A DNA stretch of 64,000 bases from Deltaproteobacteria bacterium (GTDB lineage Bacteria > Myxococcota > Myxococcia > SLRQ01). The translations under genes and the position numbers were made by a program. Below the pieces are notes generated by a model. It was not told the origin of the DNA and made no database searches. It was given only the letters and a program-made list of their open reading frames with translations. The stretch lies in NCBI GenBank assembly GCA_029210625.1, contig JARGFU010000004.1, forward strand, positions 23,329-87,328, given 5' to 3'. The first letter of the stretch is position 1, and each line of letters begins with the position of its first letter. Shown here piece by piece: positions 37,132 to 46,003 of the stretch.

Positions 37132-38550
37132 TCACTCGCCCGCCGACTGGCCGACCCCGGGCATCTGGGCGCTGGCGGGCTTCAGGGGGATGTTGCGCTC
37201 GGGGTAGCCCTCGGGGTGGAGCACCTCGGTCTGGGGCGCGGCCTCGTAGCTGGGGATCGTCTGCACCGGGTGGGCCTTTCGCCAGGTCTTCTCGAAGATC
37301 CCCTCGAGGACCCTGCCCTTCATGTCCGCGCCGACCGGCAGGCCGAGGTAGTGCAGCAGGGTCGGGGTCACGTCCTCGATCTTGGCGCCCTTCACGGCGG
37401 CGCCGGCGGGGACCCCCGGGCCGGCGACCAGCAGCACGCCGTCGTCGAGGTGGTCGCCGCTGAAGGGCTCGCCCTTGAGCTTGTGGGGCACCGGCGCGTT
37501 CCCGAAGCCGTGGTCGGAGACGATCATCACCAGGGTGTCGGGGCCGGCGAGGGCCTCGAGCACGCGGCCGACCCGGGCGTCGATGTCCCGGTAGCAGGCG
37601 TCCACCACCCCGCCGAAGCGCCGCTTCATCTCGGGGATGCTCACCGGATCGATGCCGTGGGTGTCGTAGCGCACACGGATGTCGGCCTCGCTCTTCTGGA
37701 AGATCCAGAAGCGGTGGAGCATGGAGTCGGTGCACTGGAAGTAGACCAGGGCCAGGTCCGCCCGCACCTCGGGCGCCAGCGCCAGGGCGATGGCCTCCAC
37801 GCTCTTCGCCCGGGCCAGGGACCACTCGATGGCGTAGGCGTAGCGATCGAGGCGGGGGACGGTGGTGTAGAGCTCGTGGCCCTCGGGCGGGATGTCGGCC
37901 CAGGCCTTCAGCTCCTCGGGCTTCAGGTCGCCGGGCTCGACGATCTTCGACATCAGCTTCTTCTGCAGGGTCGCCGGCTGGATCTGCCCCTTCTCGCCCC
38001 GCCAGAAGGAGCCCTTGATCGTGGTCTGCCGGGGATCGCCCATCAGCTCGATGGGCGCGGCGATGACGCTGCCCTCCACCGCCTCCGCCGGCCAGCTGGG
38101 CACCCAGCCGACGATGAGGCTCTTCATCCCCTTCTCGCCCAGGATGTTCCAGAGCGCCTTGCTCTTGCGATCGGCGGTGGTGACGACGAGCTTCTCCTCG
38201 GTGCGCACCTCCGGCGGGTTGAAGTAGGTGCTCGACTTGTGGTCCCAGATCCCGTGCTGCCCCGGCAGCTTGCCGGTGACCGCGGTGGTCCAGACCTGCG
38301 GGGTGCGCATGGGCCAGATGGTGCGCAGGTGCCCGCGGGTGCCGGTCTCGAGGAGCCGCCCCAGGTTGGGGGTCAGTCCGGCCTTCGCCTTGGGCTCCAG
38401 GAGGTTGAGGCTCACGCCGTCGAGGCCGATGAGCAGCACCTTCGGCCTCGCCGGCTCGGGGACGGGCTTCGCCGCGGAGAGGCTCTCGGCCCGGGCCAGG
38501 GGCGGGAGGGTGAGGAGCGTCAGGGCGAGCGTGCGGATCAGGATCTTCAT
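37132..38550 (-). CDS. Secreted alkaline-phosphatase superfamily protein (phosphodiesterase/nucleotide pyrophosphatase type)
   Basis: 472 residues with a signal peptide (RTLALTLLTLPPLARAE). Metal and catalytic motifs are visible: LLIGLDGVSLNLL (about 39-51), the nucleophile Thr in WPMRTPQVWTTAVTGKLPGQHGIWDH, and MIVSDHGFG near 350 with further His in FSGDHLDDGVLLVAGPG. It therefore belongs to the type I phosphodiesterase group. It hydrolyses a phosphate or sulfate ester in the periplasm. It is followed on the same strand by the nucleotidyltransferase module and is divergent from the ABC importer across 139 bases, which hold no clear consensus promoter. Confidence 0.87.
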   Translation of the reverse strand: MKILIRTLALTLLTLPPLARAESLSAAKPVPEPARPKVLLIGLDGVSLNLLEPKAKAGLTPNLGRLLETGTRGHLRTIWPMRTPQVWTTAVTGKLPGQHGIWDHKSSTYFNPPEVRTEEKLVVTTADRKSKALWNILGEKGMKSLIVGWVPSWPAEAVEGSVIAAPIELMGDPRQTTIKGSFWRGEKGQIQPATLQKKLMSKIVEPGDLKPEELKAWADIPPEGHELYTTVPRLDRYAYAIEWSLARAKSVEAIALALAPEVRADLALVYFQCTDSMLHRFWIFQKSEADIRVRYDTHGIDPVSIPEMKRRFGGVVDACYRDIDARVGRVLEALAGPDTLVMIVSDHGFGNAPVPHKLKGEPFSGDHLDDGVLLVAGPGVPAGAAVKGAKIEDVTPTLLHYLGLPVGADMKGRVLEGIFEKTWRKAHPVQTIPSYEAAPQTEVLHPEGYPERNIPLKPASAQMPGVGQSAGE

Positions 38551-38689
38551 CGCGAGCCAGGGTACCCCTCGACGGCTCGAAGGTCAGGGGAGGGTGTCGA
38601 GACCTCAGGTGTCGAACGGGTTCTGGTCCCGGGAGATTCGGACTAGGTTCCCCGGCGGGACGAATCGAACCTCTGGAGGGAGGAACCAG

Positions 38690-40021
38690 ATGATGAAGCG
38701 ACTCTCTGCTGTCACCGGTGTGCTCTTCGCTGCCCTGCTCGTCACGGGCTGCCCCGAGAAGAAGGCCGACACCCCCACGACCGACACCCCCGCGGACACC
38801 GCGGACACGCCGAAGGCTCCGGAGCTGAAGGCCGGACCCGGCGTCGACCTCGAGAAGAAGGTCGTGCGCATCGGCACCCTCGACGACCTCTCGGGGCCGG
38901 GCGCCGCCATCGGCAAGCCCTACGCGCAGGGCAAGCGCCTGCTGGCCGCCCGGATCAACGCCGGCGGCTCGGGCCTCCTGCCCGAGGGCTGGACGGTCGA
39001 GCTGGTCGAGCGGGACCACGGCTACAACCCGACCAACGCCATCAAGGCCTACAAGGAGATCCGCGAGGAGATCCTCTTCCTCGGCACGACCTTCGGGACG
39101 CCGAACACCCTGCCCCTGATGCCGCACCTCGAGGCGGACAAGCTCGTGGCCTTCCCGGCCTCGCTCTCCTCGAAGCTCGCGGAGAACAAGCACACCCCGC
39201 CCATCGGCACCCCCTACAAGCTCGAGGCCGAGCGGGCCATGGACTGGGCCGTGGAGCAGGCTGGCGGCGCCGACAAGGTGAAGGCGGGCATCGTCTACCA
39301 GCAGGACGACTACGGCGCGGACGGCCTGGCCGGCTGGGAGGCCTCCGCCGCCCGCCACGGGGTCGAGATCGTCTCCAAGCAGGCCATCGCCCCGGGGCAG
39401 AAGGACTTCGCCGCGACGATCACCGGCCTGAAGGACGCGGGCGCCACCCACGTGCTGCTCACCACCCTGCCCTCGGCCACCGGCCCGGTGCTCGGCACCG
39501 CCGCGCAGCTCAAGTACATGCCGATCTGGATCGGCAACACCCCGAGCTGGGTCGACATCTTCTTCGAGGACAAGCCCCTGCCCAACGCGGTGATGGTGAA
39601 CTTCCACTGGGTCATCGGCCTGCCCTTCTGGGGTGAGCCCTCCGGCGGGATGACGACCTTCCTCGAGGCCTTCGAGAAGCACGGCGGCGAGAACAAGCGC
39701 CAGGACTTCTACACCCTGGTCAGCTACCTGCAGGGGCTGGTCCAGATCGAGGCCCTGAACCGCGCCATCGCGGCCGGCGACGTCACCCGGGAGGGCTACC
39801 TCGCCGCCCTGGGCACCATCGAGGACTTCTCGGGCGACGGCCTGACCCGCCCGATGAACATGAAGAACTTCCCCTACCGGACCTCGGATCTCTCGCGGGT
39901 GCTCAAGCCCGACTTCGAGAAGAAGAGCTGGACGGTCGTCTCCGACTTCGCGGCGCCCGGCGCGGCGGCGCCCGCGGCGCCCGCCGACGAAGAGCCGGCC
40001 GACGAGGCCCCGGCGGAGTAG
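38690..40021 (+). CDS. ABC transporter substrate-binding lipoprotein (branched-chain type)
   Basis: 443 residues. A lipoprotein signal (VTGVLFAALLVTGC, lipid Cys near 21) and a Thr/Asp/Pro linker precede a periplasmic-binding domain of the LivJ type: VRIGTLDDLSGPGAAIGKPYAQGKRLLAARINAGG and VELVERDHGYNPTNAIKAYKEI. A low-complexity Ala/Pro/Glu tail ends it. GGAGGGAGG precedes the ATG at 38690. It is first in a six-gene importer operon. The ligand cannot be read from sequence; the embedded acyl-CoA ligase suggests a carboxylic acid rather than an amino acid. Confidence 0.9.
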   Translation: MMKRLSAVTGVLFAALLVTGCPEKKADTPTTDTPADTADTPKAPELKAGPGVDLEKKVVRIGTLDDLSGPGAAIGKPYAQGKRLLAARINAGGSGLLPEGWTVELVERDHGYNPTNAIKAYKEIREEILFLGTTFGTPNTLPLMPHLEADKLVAFPASLSSKLAENKHTPPIGTPYKLEAERAMDWAVEQAGGADKVKAGIVYQQDDYGADGLAGWEASAARHGVEIVSKQAIAPGQKDFAATITGLKDAGATHVLLTTLPSATGPVLGTAAQLKYMPIWIGNTPSWVDIFFEDKPLPNAVMVNFHWVIGLPFWGEPSGGMTTFLEAFEKHGGENKRQDFYTLVSYLQGLVQIEALNRAIAAGDVTREGYLAALGTIEDFSGDGLTRPMNMKNFPYRTSDLSRVLKPDFEKKSWTVVSDFAAPGAAAPAAPADEEPADEAPAE

Positions 40022-40026
40022 GAGAG

Positions 40027-40812
40027 CTGCTCACGATCTCCAACCTGGAGGTCGTCTACCACCGCGTCGTCCTGGTGCTTCGAGGCGTCAGCCTCGAGGT
40101 GCCGGACGGGCAGTGCGTGGCGCTCCTCGGCCCGAACGGCGCCGGCAAGACCACCTTGCTGCGCGCCGTCACGGGGCTGCTGCCCATCCACGACGGGGCG
40201 GTCACCAAGGGCTCCGTCCGCTGGCAGGGCCAGGAGATCGCCGGCTGGTCCTCGGAGCGGATCGTCGGCTCCGGCATCGCCCAGGTGATGGAGGGGCGGC
40301 GGGTCTTCGCCGACCTCTCGGTGGAGGACAACCTCCTCTCGGGCGCCTACGGCCGCAAGCGGCGCGCCGAGGTGCGGCAGGATCTCGAGGCGCTCTACGA
40401 GCGCTTCCCGGTCCTGCGTGAGCGCCGCCGGCAGCAGGCCGGCTACCTCTCCGGCGGCGAGCAGCAGATGGTGGCCATCGGGCGGGCGCGGATCTCGCGG
40501 CCCCGCCTGCTCCTCCTCGACGAGCCCTCCCTGGGCCTCGCCCCGAAGATCGTCGCCGACGTGGCGCGCCTGGTCCGGGAGATCGTCGCCGAGGGCGTCA
40601 GCGTGCTGCTGGTGGAGCAGAACGCCGCGCTCGCCCTCGAGCTCGCGGGCCAGGGCTACATCCTGGAGAACGGCCGGGTGGTCCACGAGGGCAGCAGCGA
40701 GCGCCTGCGCGCCGACAAGGACGTGCAGGAGTTCTACCTCGGGCTCGGAGAGGAGGCCGGCTCCTACCGCGACGTGAAGCTCTACCGCCGGCGGCGCAGG
40801 TGGCTCTCGTGA
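40027..40812 (+). CDS. livF: ABC transporter ATP-binding protein LivF-like (apparent CTG start)
   Basis: About 261 residues if started at CTG 40027 (reading LLTISNLEVVYHRVVLVLRGVSLEVPDG). Walker A is GPNGAGKTT, signature LSGGEQQMVAIGRA, Walker B LLLLDEPSLGLAP, H-loop LLVEQN, all of LivF type. The nearest ATG/GTG/TTG is a GTG at 40075, which would drop the first beta-strand and leave only 19 residues before Walker A. The family normally has about 30-35. AGGAG (40020-40024) is very close to the CTG; an ATC at 40036 would be better spaced but is a rarer start. The start is therefore uncertain; the body of the gene is not. Confidence 0.85.
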   Translation: MLTISNLEVVYHRVVLVLRGVSLEVPDGQCVALLGPNGAGKTTLLRAVTGLLPIHDGAVTKGSVRWQGQEIAGWSSERIVGSGIAQVMEGRRVFADLSVEDNLLSGAYGRKRRAEVRQDLEALYERFPVLRERRRQQAGYLSGGEQQMVAIGRARISRPRLLLLDEPSLGLAPKIVADVARLVREIVAEGVSVLLVEQNAALALELAGQGYILENGRVVHEGSSERLRADKDVQEFYLGLGEEAGSYRDVKLYRRRRRWLS

Positions 40813-41582
40813 GCGCGCCCCTCCTCGAGGTGAAGGAGGTCGGCCTCTCCTTCGCGGGGGTGCGCGCCCTGGACGGCGTCTCGCTCTCCGTGGAGGAGGG
40901 GGAGCTCGCCGCGGTGATCGGCCCCAACGGCGCCGGCAAGACCTCGCTCTTCAACTGCATCAGCGGCTTCTACCGGCCGCAACAGGGCAGCCTCTCCCTC
41001 GCGGGCCGCGACCTGCGGGGAATGAAGCCCCACCACGTCGCCCGGCTGGGCGTCAGCCGGATGTTCCAGAACCTGGCCCTCTTCGAGTACCTCACCGTCC
41101 TCGAGAACCTGCTGCTCGGCCGCCACATCCACTTCGGCTCCTCCTGGTGGCAGGACCTCCTCTTCCTGGGCCGCACCCGCAAGGAGGAGGTCGCCCACCG
41201 CGAGAAGGTCGAGGAGGTCATCGACTTCCTCGACCTCGAGCGCTTCCGCCTCTCCCCGGTGGGCATGCTCCCCTACGGCGTGCTCAAGCGGGTCGAGCTG
41301 GGCCGGGCGCTCTGCATGGCCCCCCGCCTCCTGCTCCTCGACGAGCCGGCGGCGGGCCTGAACCAGGAGGAGACCGAGGACATGGCCCGCTACCTCCTGG
41401 ACATCAAGGAGGAGCTGGGCACGACCCTGGTGCTCATCGAGCACGACCTTCGCTTCGTCTTCGATCTGGCCGACCACATCACCGTCCTCGACTTCGGCCG
41501 CGGGATCGCCCACGGCAAGCCCGAGGAGGTGCGCGAGGACCAGGCCGTGATCGACGCCTACATCGGGGGGGAGGTCGCGTGA
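40809..41582 (+). CDS. livG: ABC transporter ATP-binding protein LivG-like
   Basis: 257 residues. Walker A GPNGAGKTS, Q-loop MFQNLALFEYLTVLEN, the LivG-type Tyr-Gly signature replacement PYGVLKRVELGRAL, Walker B LLLLDEPAAGLN and H-loop LIEHDL. The GTG at 40809 overlaps the livF stop (GTGA) and has AGGTGG about 6 bases upstream; a GTG at 40800 is possible. It couples to the LivH/LivM permeases. The signature motif lacks the canonical LSGGQ, as is normal for this subfamily. Confidence 0.92.
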   Translation: MSAPLLEVKEVGLSFAGVRALDGVSLSVEEGELAAVIGPNGAGKTSLFNCISGFYRPQQGSLSLAGRDLRGMKPHHVARLGVSRMFQNLALFEYLTVLENLLLGRHIHFGSSWWQDLLFLGRTRKEEVAHREKVEEVIDFLDLERFRLSPVGMLPYGVLKRVELGRALCMAPRLLLLDEPAAGLNQEETEDMARYLLDIKEELGTTLVLIEHDLRFVFDLADHITVLDFGRGIAHGKPEEVREDQAVIDAYIGGEVA

Positions 41583-43423
41583 GCCTCCGCCTCCCCGAGG
41601 CGAGCGCCGAGCGGCTCGATCGCTCCCTGCCCGGCCGCCTCGCCGCGCAGGTGCGCGCCCACCCCGACGCGGTCGCCCTGCGGGAGAAGCGCCTGGGCAT
41701 CTGGCGCGAGCGCAGCTGGAAGGACTACTGGGACGGCGTGCGGGCGGTGGCCCACGGGCTGGCGGACCTCGGGGTGAAGCCGGGCGACCACGTGGCGATC
41801 CTCTCGGACAACCGCGTCGAGTGGGTCCTCACCGACCTCGCCGTCCAGGGCCTGGGCGCCCGCAGCGTGGGGGTCTACCAGACCGACCCGGCCGACGCGG
41901 TGGCCTACGTCCTCTCCCACAGCGAGACGGTGCTCATCGTCTGCGAGGATCAGGAGCAGGTCGACAAGGTCGTCGAGGTGCGGGGGCAGACCCCGACGGT
42001 GAAGCACGTGGTGGTCCTCGAGCCCCAGGGCACCCGCCGCTACGAGGACGAGCGGCTGATCGCCTGGGACGCGCTCCTCGAGCGGGGGGAGCGCCTGCGC
42101 GAGGCCGAGCCGGACTTCTTCGCCCGGCAGGTCGCCGCCCTCGAGCCGGAGACCCCCTCGATGGTGGTCTACACCTCGGGAACCACCGGGCGGCCCAAGG
42201 GGGCGCTGCTCTCCTCGGCGAACGTCTGCGCGGTGGCCGACGCCGCCCAGGCCTGCTTCGGCCTGAAGACGGGCGAGACGATGCTCTCCTACCTGCCCCT
42301 CTGCCACGTCGCCGAGAAGATCTTCACCCTCTTCTTGCCCCTGAAGACGGGCGGCGTCGTCCACTTCGGTGAGTCGATCGACACGGTGACCTCGGACCTG
42401 CGCGAGGTCTCGCCCACGGTCTTCCTGGGGGTGCCGCGGATCTGGGAGAAGATGGCCGCCGCCATCGAGATCAAGATCCGGGACACGACCTTCCTGAAGC
42501 GGACCCTCTTCAACTTCTTCGCCGCGCGCGGGCGCCGGATCGCCGCCCGGCGCCGGGAGGGCGCCCTCACCCTCCTCGACCGCCTGGTCTGGTTCGTCGG
42601 CGACCTGATGGTCTACCGCCCCCTGCAGGAGCGGCTGGGCCTGCGCCGCTGCAGCTACCCGATCAGCGGGGCCGCGCCGATCTCCGACACGCTCCTCGGC
42701 TGGTACCACGGGCTGGGCGTCGCCATCCTCGAGGGCTACGGCCAGACCGAGGACTCGGGGGTCACCCACGTGAACCCCCCCGGCCGCGCCCGCCTGGGCA
42801 CCGTCGGGCCGCCCCTGCCCGGGGTCGAGGTGAAGCTGGCCGGGGACGGCGAGCTCTGCGTGCGCGGCCCGACCGTCTTTTTGGGCTACCTCCACAACGA
42901 GGAGGCGACGCGCGAGGCCATCGACGCCGAGGGCTGGCTGCACACCGGCGACGTCGCCACCGAGGACGCCGCGGGCTTCCACGCCATCACCGGGCGCATC
43001 AAGGAGATCATCGTCACCAGCGGCGGCAAGAACCTCTCCCCCGAGCGGATCGAGAACGCCCTGAAGGTGAGCCCCTACATCAAGGAGGCGATCGCCATCG
43101 GTGACGGACGGAAGTTCGTCAGCGCCCTGGTGCAGATCGAGCTCGACGCGGTGGGCGACTGGGCCACCCGCCAGCGGATCGCCTACACCTCCTTCGAGGA
43201 CCTCACCCGCAAGAGCGAGGTGATCGCCCTGGTGCAGGAGGAGATCGACCGGGCCAACGAGCTGCTGGCCCGGGTGGAGAGCGTGCGCGCCTTCCGCCTC
43301 CTGCCGGCGCCCCTCAACCAGGACGAGGGGGAGATCACCGCCACCCAGAAGGTGAAGCGCCGGGTGATCCACGAGCGCTACGCGCCGCTCATCGAGTCCA
43401 TGTACGGCGGAGGTGCCGGGTGA
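41579..43423 (+). CDS. AMP-dependent long-chain acyl-CoA synthetase family protein
   Basis: 614 residues of the adenylate-forming family. ATP/AMP motifs are YTSGTTGRPKGAL (about 196-208), EGYGQTEDSGV and the GWLHTGDVATEDAAGFHAITGRIKEIIVTSGGKN block with the C-terminal hinge; the long-chain subfamily trait YLPLCHVAEKIF is present. It should activate a carboxylic acid to acyl-CoA via acyl-AMP. Both ends overlap the flanking liv genes by 4 bases (GTGA), so ligase and transporter are made together. Uptake followed by CoA trapping is inferred. The final Lys in TQKVKRR is likely the catalytic one. Confidence 0.92.
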   Translation: MSLRLPEASAERLDRSLPGRLAAQVRAHPDAVALREKRLGIWRERSWKDYWDGVRAVAHGLADLGVKPGDHVAILSDNRVEWVLTDLAVQGLGARSVGVYQTDPADAVAYVLSHSETVLIVCEDQEQVDKVVEVRGQTPTVKHVVVLEPQGTRRYEDERLIAWDALLERGERLREAEPDFFARQVAALEPETPSMVVYTSGTTGRPKGALLSSANVCAVADAAQACFGLKTGETMLSYLPLCHVAEKIFTLFLPLKTGGVVHFGESIDTVTSDLREVSPTVFLGVPRIWEKMAAAIEIKIRDTTFLKRTLFNFFAARGRRIAARRREGALTLLDRLVWFVGDLMVYRPLQERLGLRRCSYPISGAAPISDTLLGWYHGLGVAILEGYGQTEDSGVTHVNPPGRARLGTVGPPLPGVEVKLAGDGELCVRGPTVFLGYLHNEEATREAIDAEGWLHTGDVATEDAAGFHAITGRIKEIIVTSGGKNLSPERIENALKVSPYIKEAIAIGDGRKFVSALVQIELDAVGDWATRQRIAYTSFEDLTRKSEVIALVQEEIDRANELLARVESVRAFRLLPAPLNQDEGEITATQKVKRRVIHERYAPLIESMYGGGAG

Positions 43424-44316
43424 CGACCTTCGTGCAGCTCCTCTCCTCGGGCCTGGCCCTCGGCGCCATCTACGCCCTGATCGCCCTGGGCTTCGTGATC
43501 ATCTACCGGGGCTCGGAGGTCTTCAACTTCGCCCACGGCGAGCTGCTCACCATCGGCGCCTTCTTCATGGTGAGCCTCACCGGCCTCGGCGTCCCCTGGG
43601 GGCTCGCCCTGCTGGTGGCCATGGCCGGCACCGGGCTGCTCGCCGCCACCCTCGAGCGCCTCCTCCTGCGCCGCTTCGTGGGCCGGCCGGTCTACGTCTC
43701 GATCATCCTCACGATCATCATCGGCCACGTGCTGCGCGCGGCGATGCTCCTGATCTGGGGCGGCGACCAGCGCGGGATGCCCGTGCCCTGGGAGACGACG
43801 GCCACCTTCGAGATCGGCGGCGCCCAGATCCTCTACAACGGCCTCGCCGCGGTGGTCTTCGGCGCGGTGGCGATGGGGGTCTTCGTCTACGTGCTGCGCT
43901 ACACCCGCCTGGGTCTGGGGATGCGGGCCAGCGCCGCGGACCAGGAGGCCGCCCTGGCGGTGGGCATCCCGGTGGGCCGGGTGCTGATGCTCACCTGGTT
44001 CATCGCCGGCGCCTGCGCGGCCCTCGCCGGGATCTTCCTGGGCACCTTCCCGCGGGCGGTGGAGGTGAACCTCTCCTTCGTCGCCCTCCGGGCCTTCCCG
44101 GCGATCATCGTCGGCGGCCTCGACTCGGTGGGCGGCACGGTGATCGCCGGCCTGGGGCTGGGCATCCTCGAGGTCATGGCCCAGGGCTACGTGAACCCGC
44201 TCCTGGGGAACTTCGGGCAGAACCTCCACGAGGTCTTCCCCTACGTGATCATGATCCTCTTCCTCGTGGTGCGACCCTACGGCCTCTTCGGCCGCAAGGA
44301 CGTGGAGCGCGTCTGA
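43420..44316 (+). CDS. livH: ABC transporter permease LivH-like
   Basis: 298 residues, eight or so membrane spans. Family features are the N-terminal QLLSSGLALGAIYALIALGFVIIYRGSEVFNFAHGEL, the coupling segment RYTRLGLGMRASAADQEAALAVGIPVGRVL and the C-terminal RPYGLFGRKDVERV. It forms the inner-membrane channel with LivM. The GTG start overlaps the ligase stop (GTGA), and its own stop shares a base with the livM ATG (TGATG). Confidence 0.93.
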   Translation: MTTFVQLLSSGLALGAIYALIALGFVIIYRGSEVFNFAHGELLTIGAFFMVSLTGLGVPWGLALLVAMAGTGLLAATLERLLLRRFVGRPVYVSIILTIIIGHVLRAAMLLIWGGDQRGMPVPWETTATFEIGGAQILYNGLAAVVFGAVAMGVFVYVLRYTRLGLGMRASAADQEAALAVGIPVGRVLMLTWFIAGACAALAGIFLGTFPRAVEVNLSFVALRAFPAIIVGGLDSVGGTVIAGLGLGILEVMAQGYVNPLLGNFGQNLHEVFPYVIMILFLVVRPYGLFGRKDVERV

Positions 44317-45401
44317 TGCCGACGAAGAAGCTCTCCACCCGCTACGAGCACGACCTGAAGCTCCTGCCCGACCTCTGGCACAAGGTCGGCCTCCTCCTGG
44401 CCCTCGCCTTCCTGCTGCCCTTCCCGCTCCTGGCCTCGGGCTACTGGCTGGGGGTCGCGAACTTCGCCCTGATCACCATCGTCGGCGCGGTGGGGCTGAT
44501 GATCCTCACCGGCTTCACCGGGCAGATCTCCCTGGGGCACGCCGCCTTCCTGGGGCTGGGCGCCTACACGGCGGCGCTGCTGGGGCAGGCGGGCCTGCCC
44601 TTCTGGCTGGTGCTGCCGGCGGCCGGGCTGGTCGCGGCGGTGGTGGGCCTGGCGGTCGGCCCCTTCGCCCTGCGCCTGAAGGGCCTCTACCTGGCCATCG
44701 TCACCATCGGCCTGCTGCTCCTGGTGAACCACTGCCTGATCTCCTTCCCGGAGCTGACCGGCGGAGTCGGCGGCATCGCCGTGCCCACCCACGCCTGGTT
44801 CGGCGAGCCGAACGCGGTGATCACGGAGTTCCAGAAGGCGGTCGAGCTCGGCTCGCTGCGCCTGACCTTCGAGAAGAAGCTCTACTACCTCTTCGCCCTC
44901 GTCGCCCTGCTCTCCATCCTCGCCGGCAAGAACCTCCACCGCTCCAACAGCGGCCGGGCCCTGATGGCGGTGCGGGATCACGACCTGGCCGCCGCCGCCC
45001 TCGGCGTGAACCCGGCCCGGGCGAAGATCACCGCCTTCGGGATCTCCTCCTTCTTCGGCGGGGTGGCCGGCGCGATGTTCGCCTTCCAGCAGCAGTTCAT
45101 CACGGTGGACCCGCCCTTCGGCTTCCTGATGTCCATCGAGTACGTGGCCATCGTGGTGGTGGGCGGCACCGGCACCATCTTCGGCGCGGTCGCCGGCGCC
45201 ATCTTCTTCGTGGTGGTCGCGCCGCTCACCGAGCTGGTCGGTCCGCTGATCCCCTACTTCTCCGAGCTCACCAACCACCAGCAGGCGACCTTCCTCTTCG
45301 CGGTGGTGGTCAGCGCCTTCCTGCTCTTCGAGCCGTTGGGGCTCCTCGGCATCTGGCTGCGGGTGAAGCGCTACTTCGCCCTCTGGCCCTTCCGCTACTG
45401 A
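44316..45401 (+). CDS. livM: ABC transporter permease LivM-like
   Basis: 361 residues with about ten spans. The family segments LTGFTGQISLGHAAFLGLGAYTAALL, GLYLAIVTIGL and the coupling helix SGRALMAVRDHDLAAAALGVNPARAKITAFGISSFFGGVAGAM are evident. It ends in LGLLGIWLRVKRYFALWPFRY. A longer stretch than usual (NAVITEFQKAVELGSLRLTFEKKLYYLF, about 168-195) precedes one span. It is the last gene of the importer operon. Confidence 0.92.
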   Translation: MPTKKLSTRYEHDLKLLPDLWHKVGLLLALAFLLPFPLLASGYWLGVANFALITIVGAVGLMILTGFTGQISLGHAAFLGLGAYTAALLGQAGLPFWLVLPAAGLVAAVVGLAVGPFALRLKGLYLAIVTIGLLLLVNHCLISFPELTGGVGGIAVPTHAWFGEPNAVITEFQKAVELGSLRLTFEKKLYYLFALVALLSILAGKNLHRSNSGRALMAVRDHDLAAAALGVNPARAKITAFGISSFFGGVAGAMFAFQQQFITVDPPFGFLMSIEYVAIVVVGGTGTIFGAVAGAIFFVVVAPLTELVGPLIPYFSELTNHQQATFLFAVVVSAFLLFEPLGLLGIWLRVKRYFALWPFRY

Positions 45402-45439
45402 TCGCGGCGCCACGATCGCGGCGCTTCTCGGGATCGCGG
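45400..45439. repeat. Short direct repeat after livM
   Basis: GATCGCGGCGC occurs at 45400-45410 and 45414-45424, and GATCGCGG again at about 45432-45439. This 14- to 18-base periodic repeat starts at the livM stop and lies in the 77-base gap before the SAF-domain gene. It could be a remnant of slipped replication; no function is evident. Confidence 0.5.
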
Positions 45440-45478
45440 TAGAGTCCGGGCTGGCCGAGGGAAGAACAGGGGTGGGCG

Positions 45479-46003
45479 ATGCAACGGTGGCTATTCGGCG
45501 GGCTGATCTTCGTGAGCAGCCTCTTGCTGGTCGGTTCGATGGTCGGGGTACTGGCGGGAGCCTGGGCCTGGATCGAGGTGGAGCGAGCCAAGAAAGAGGT
45601 GCAGAGCGGCTGGACCCTGAAGCCGGTGGTGGTCACCAGCCTGGACGTGCCGGCCGAGACGATCCTGGACTTCGCCCACATCCAGCAGCGCCGGGTACCC
45701 GAGGGCATGATCACGCCCTCGGTGGTGCTCCCGGAGTCGGTGAACCACGTGGTGCAGCAGGTGATCTTCGAGGACCGCCCCGCGGGCAGCATTCTGCGCT
45801 GGACCTCCTTCGACCTGGATCCGAAGGAGGGCTATTGCGGCGATCTCCTCTCGGGTCGTGAGCGGCCGCCCTTCACCGGCAGAGGCCCCTGTGACGAGGG
45901 TGAGGTCCGCGCGGGCCGCATCGAGGACGGCGTGGCCCACCTCGAGTGCCGGGGGGCCGACGGCGAGGTCGGCCGGAAGGCGAGCTGGCAGGTGGGATCA
46001 TGA
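45479..46003 (+). CDS. SAF-domain membrane protein, first of a tandem pair
   Basis: 174 residues. One N-terminal span (about 4-30, WLFGGLIFVSSLLLVGSMVGVLAGAWAWI) is followed by a SAF-like region (about 38-105: VQSGWTLKPVVVTSLDVPAETILDFAHIQQRRVPEGMITPSVVLPESVNHVVQQVIFEDRPAGSIL). That layout resembles CpaB/RcpC and P-ring-type SAF proteins of pili and flagella. The C-terminus holds a short Cys-containing region (YCGDLL, GPCDEGE, LECRG). It is paralogous to the next gene and overlaps it (ATGA). No pilus genes are adjacent, so the role is unknown. Confidence 0.72.
   Translation: MQRWLFGGLIFVSSLLLVGSMVGVLAGAWAWIEVERAKKEVQSGWTLKPVVVTSLDVPAETILDFAHIQQRRVPEGMITPSVVLPESVNHVVQQVIFEDRPAGSILRWTSFDLDPKEGYCGDLLSGRERPPFTGRGPCDEGEVRAGRIEDGVAHLECRGADGEVGRKASWQVGS

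Noticed and set aside
45400-45439. Short GATCGCGGCGC repeats as a CRISPR-like array
   Set aside because: Units are only 8-11 bases with 3- to 7-base gaps, far below CRISPR repeat and spacer sizes, and there are no cas genes.
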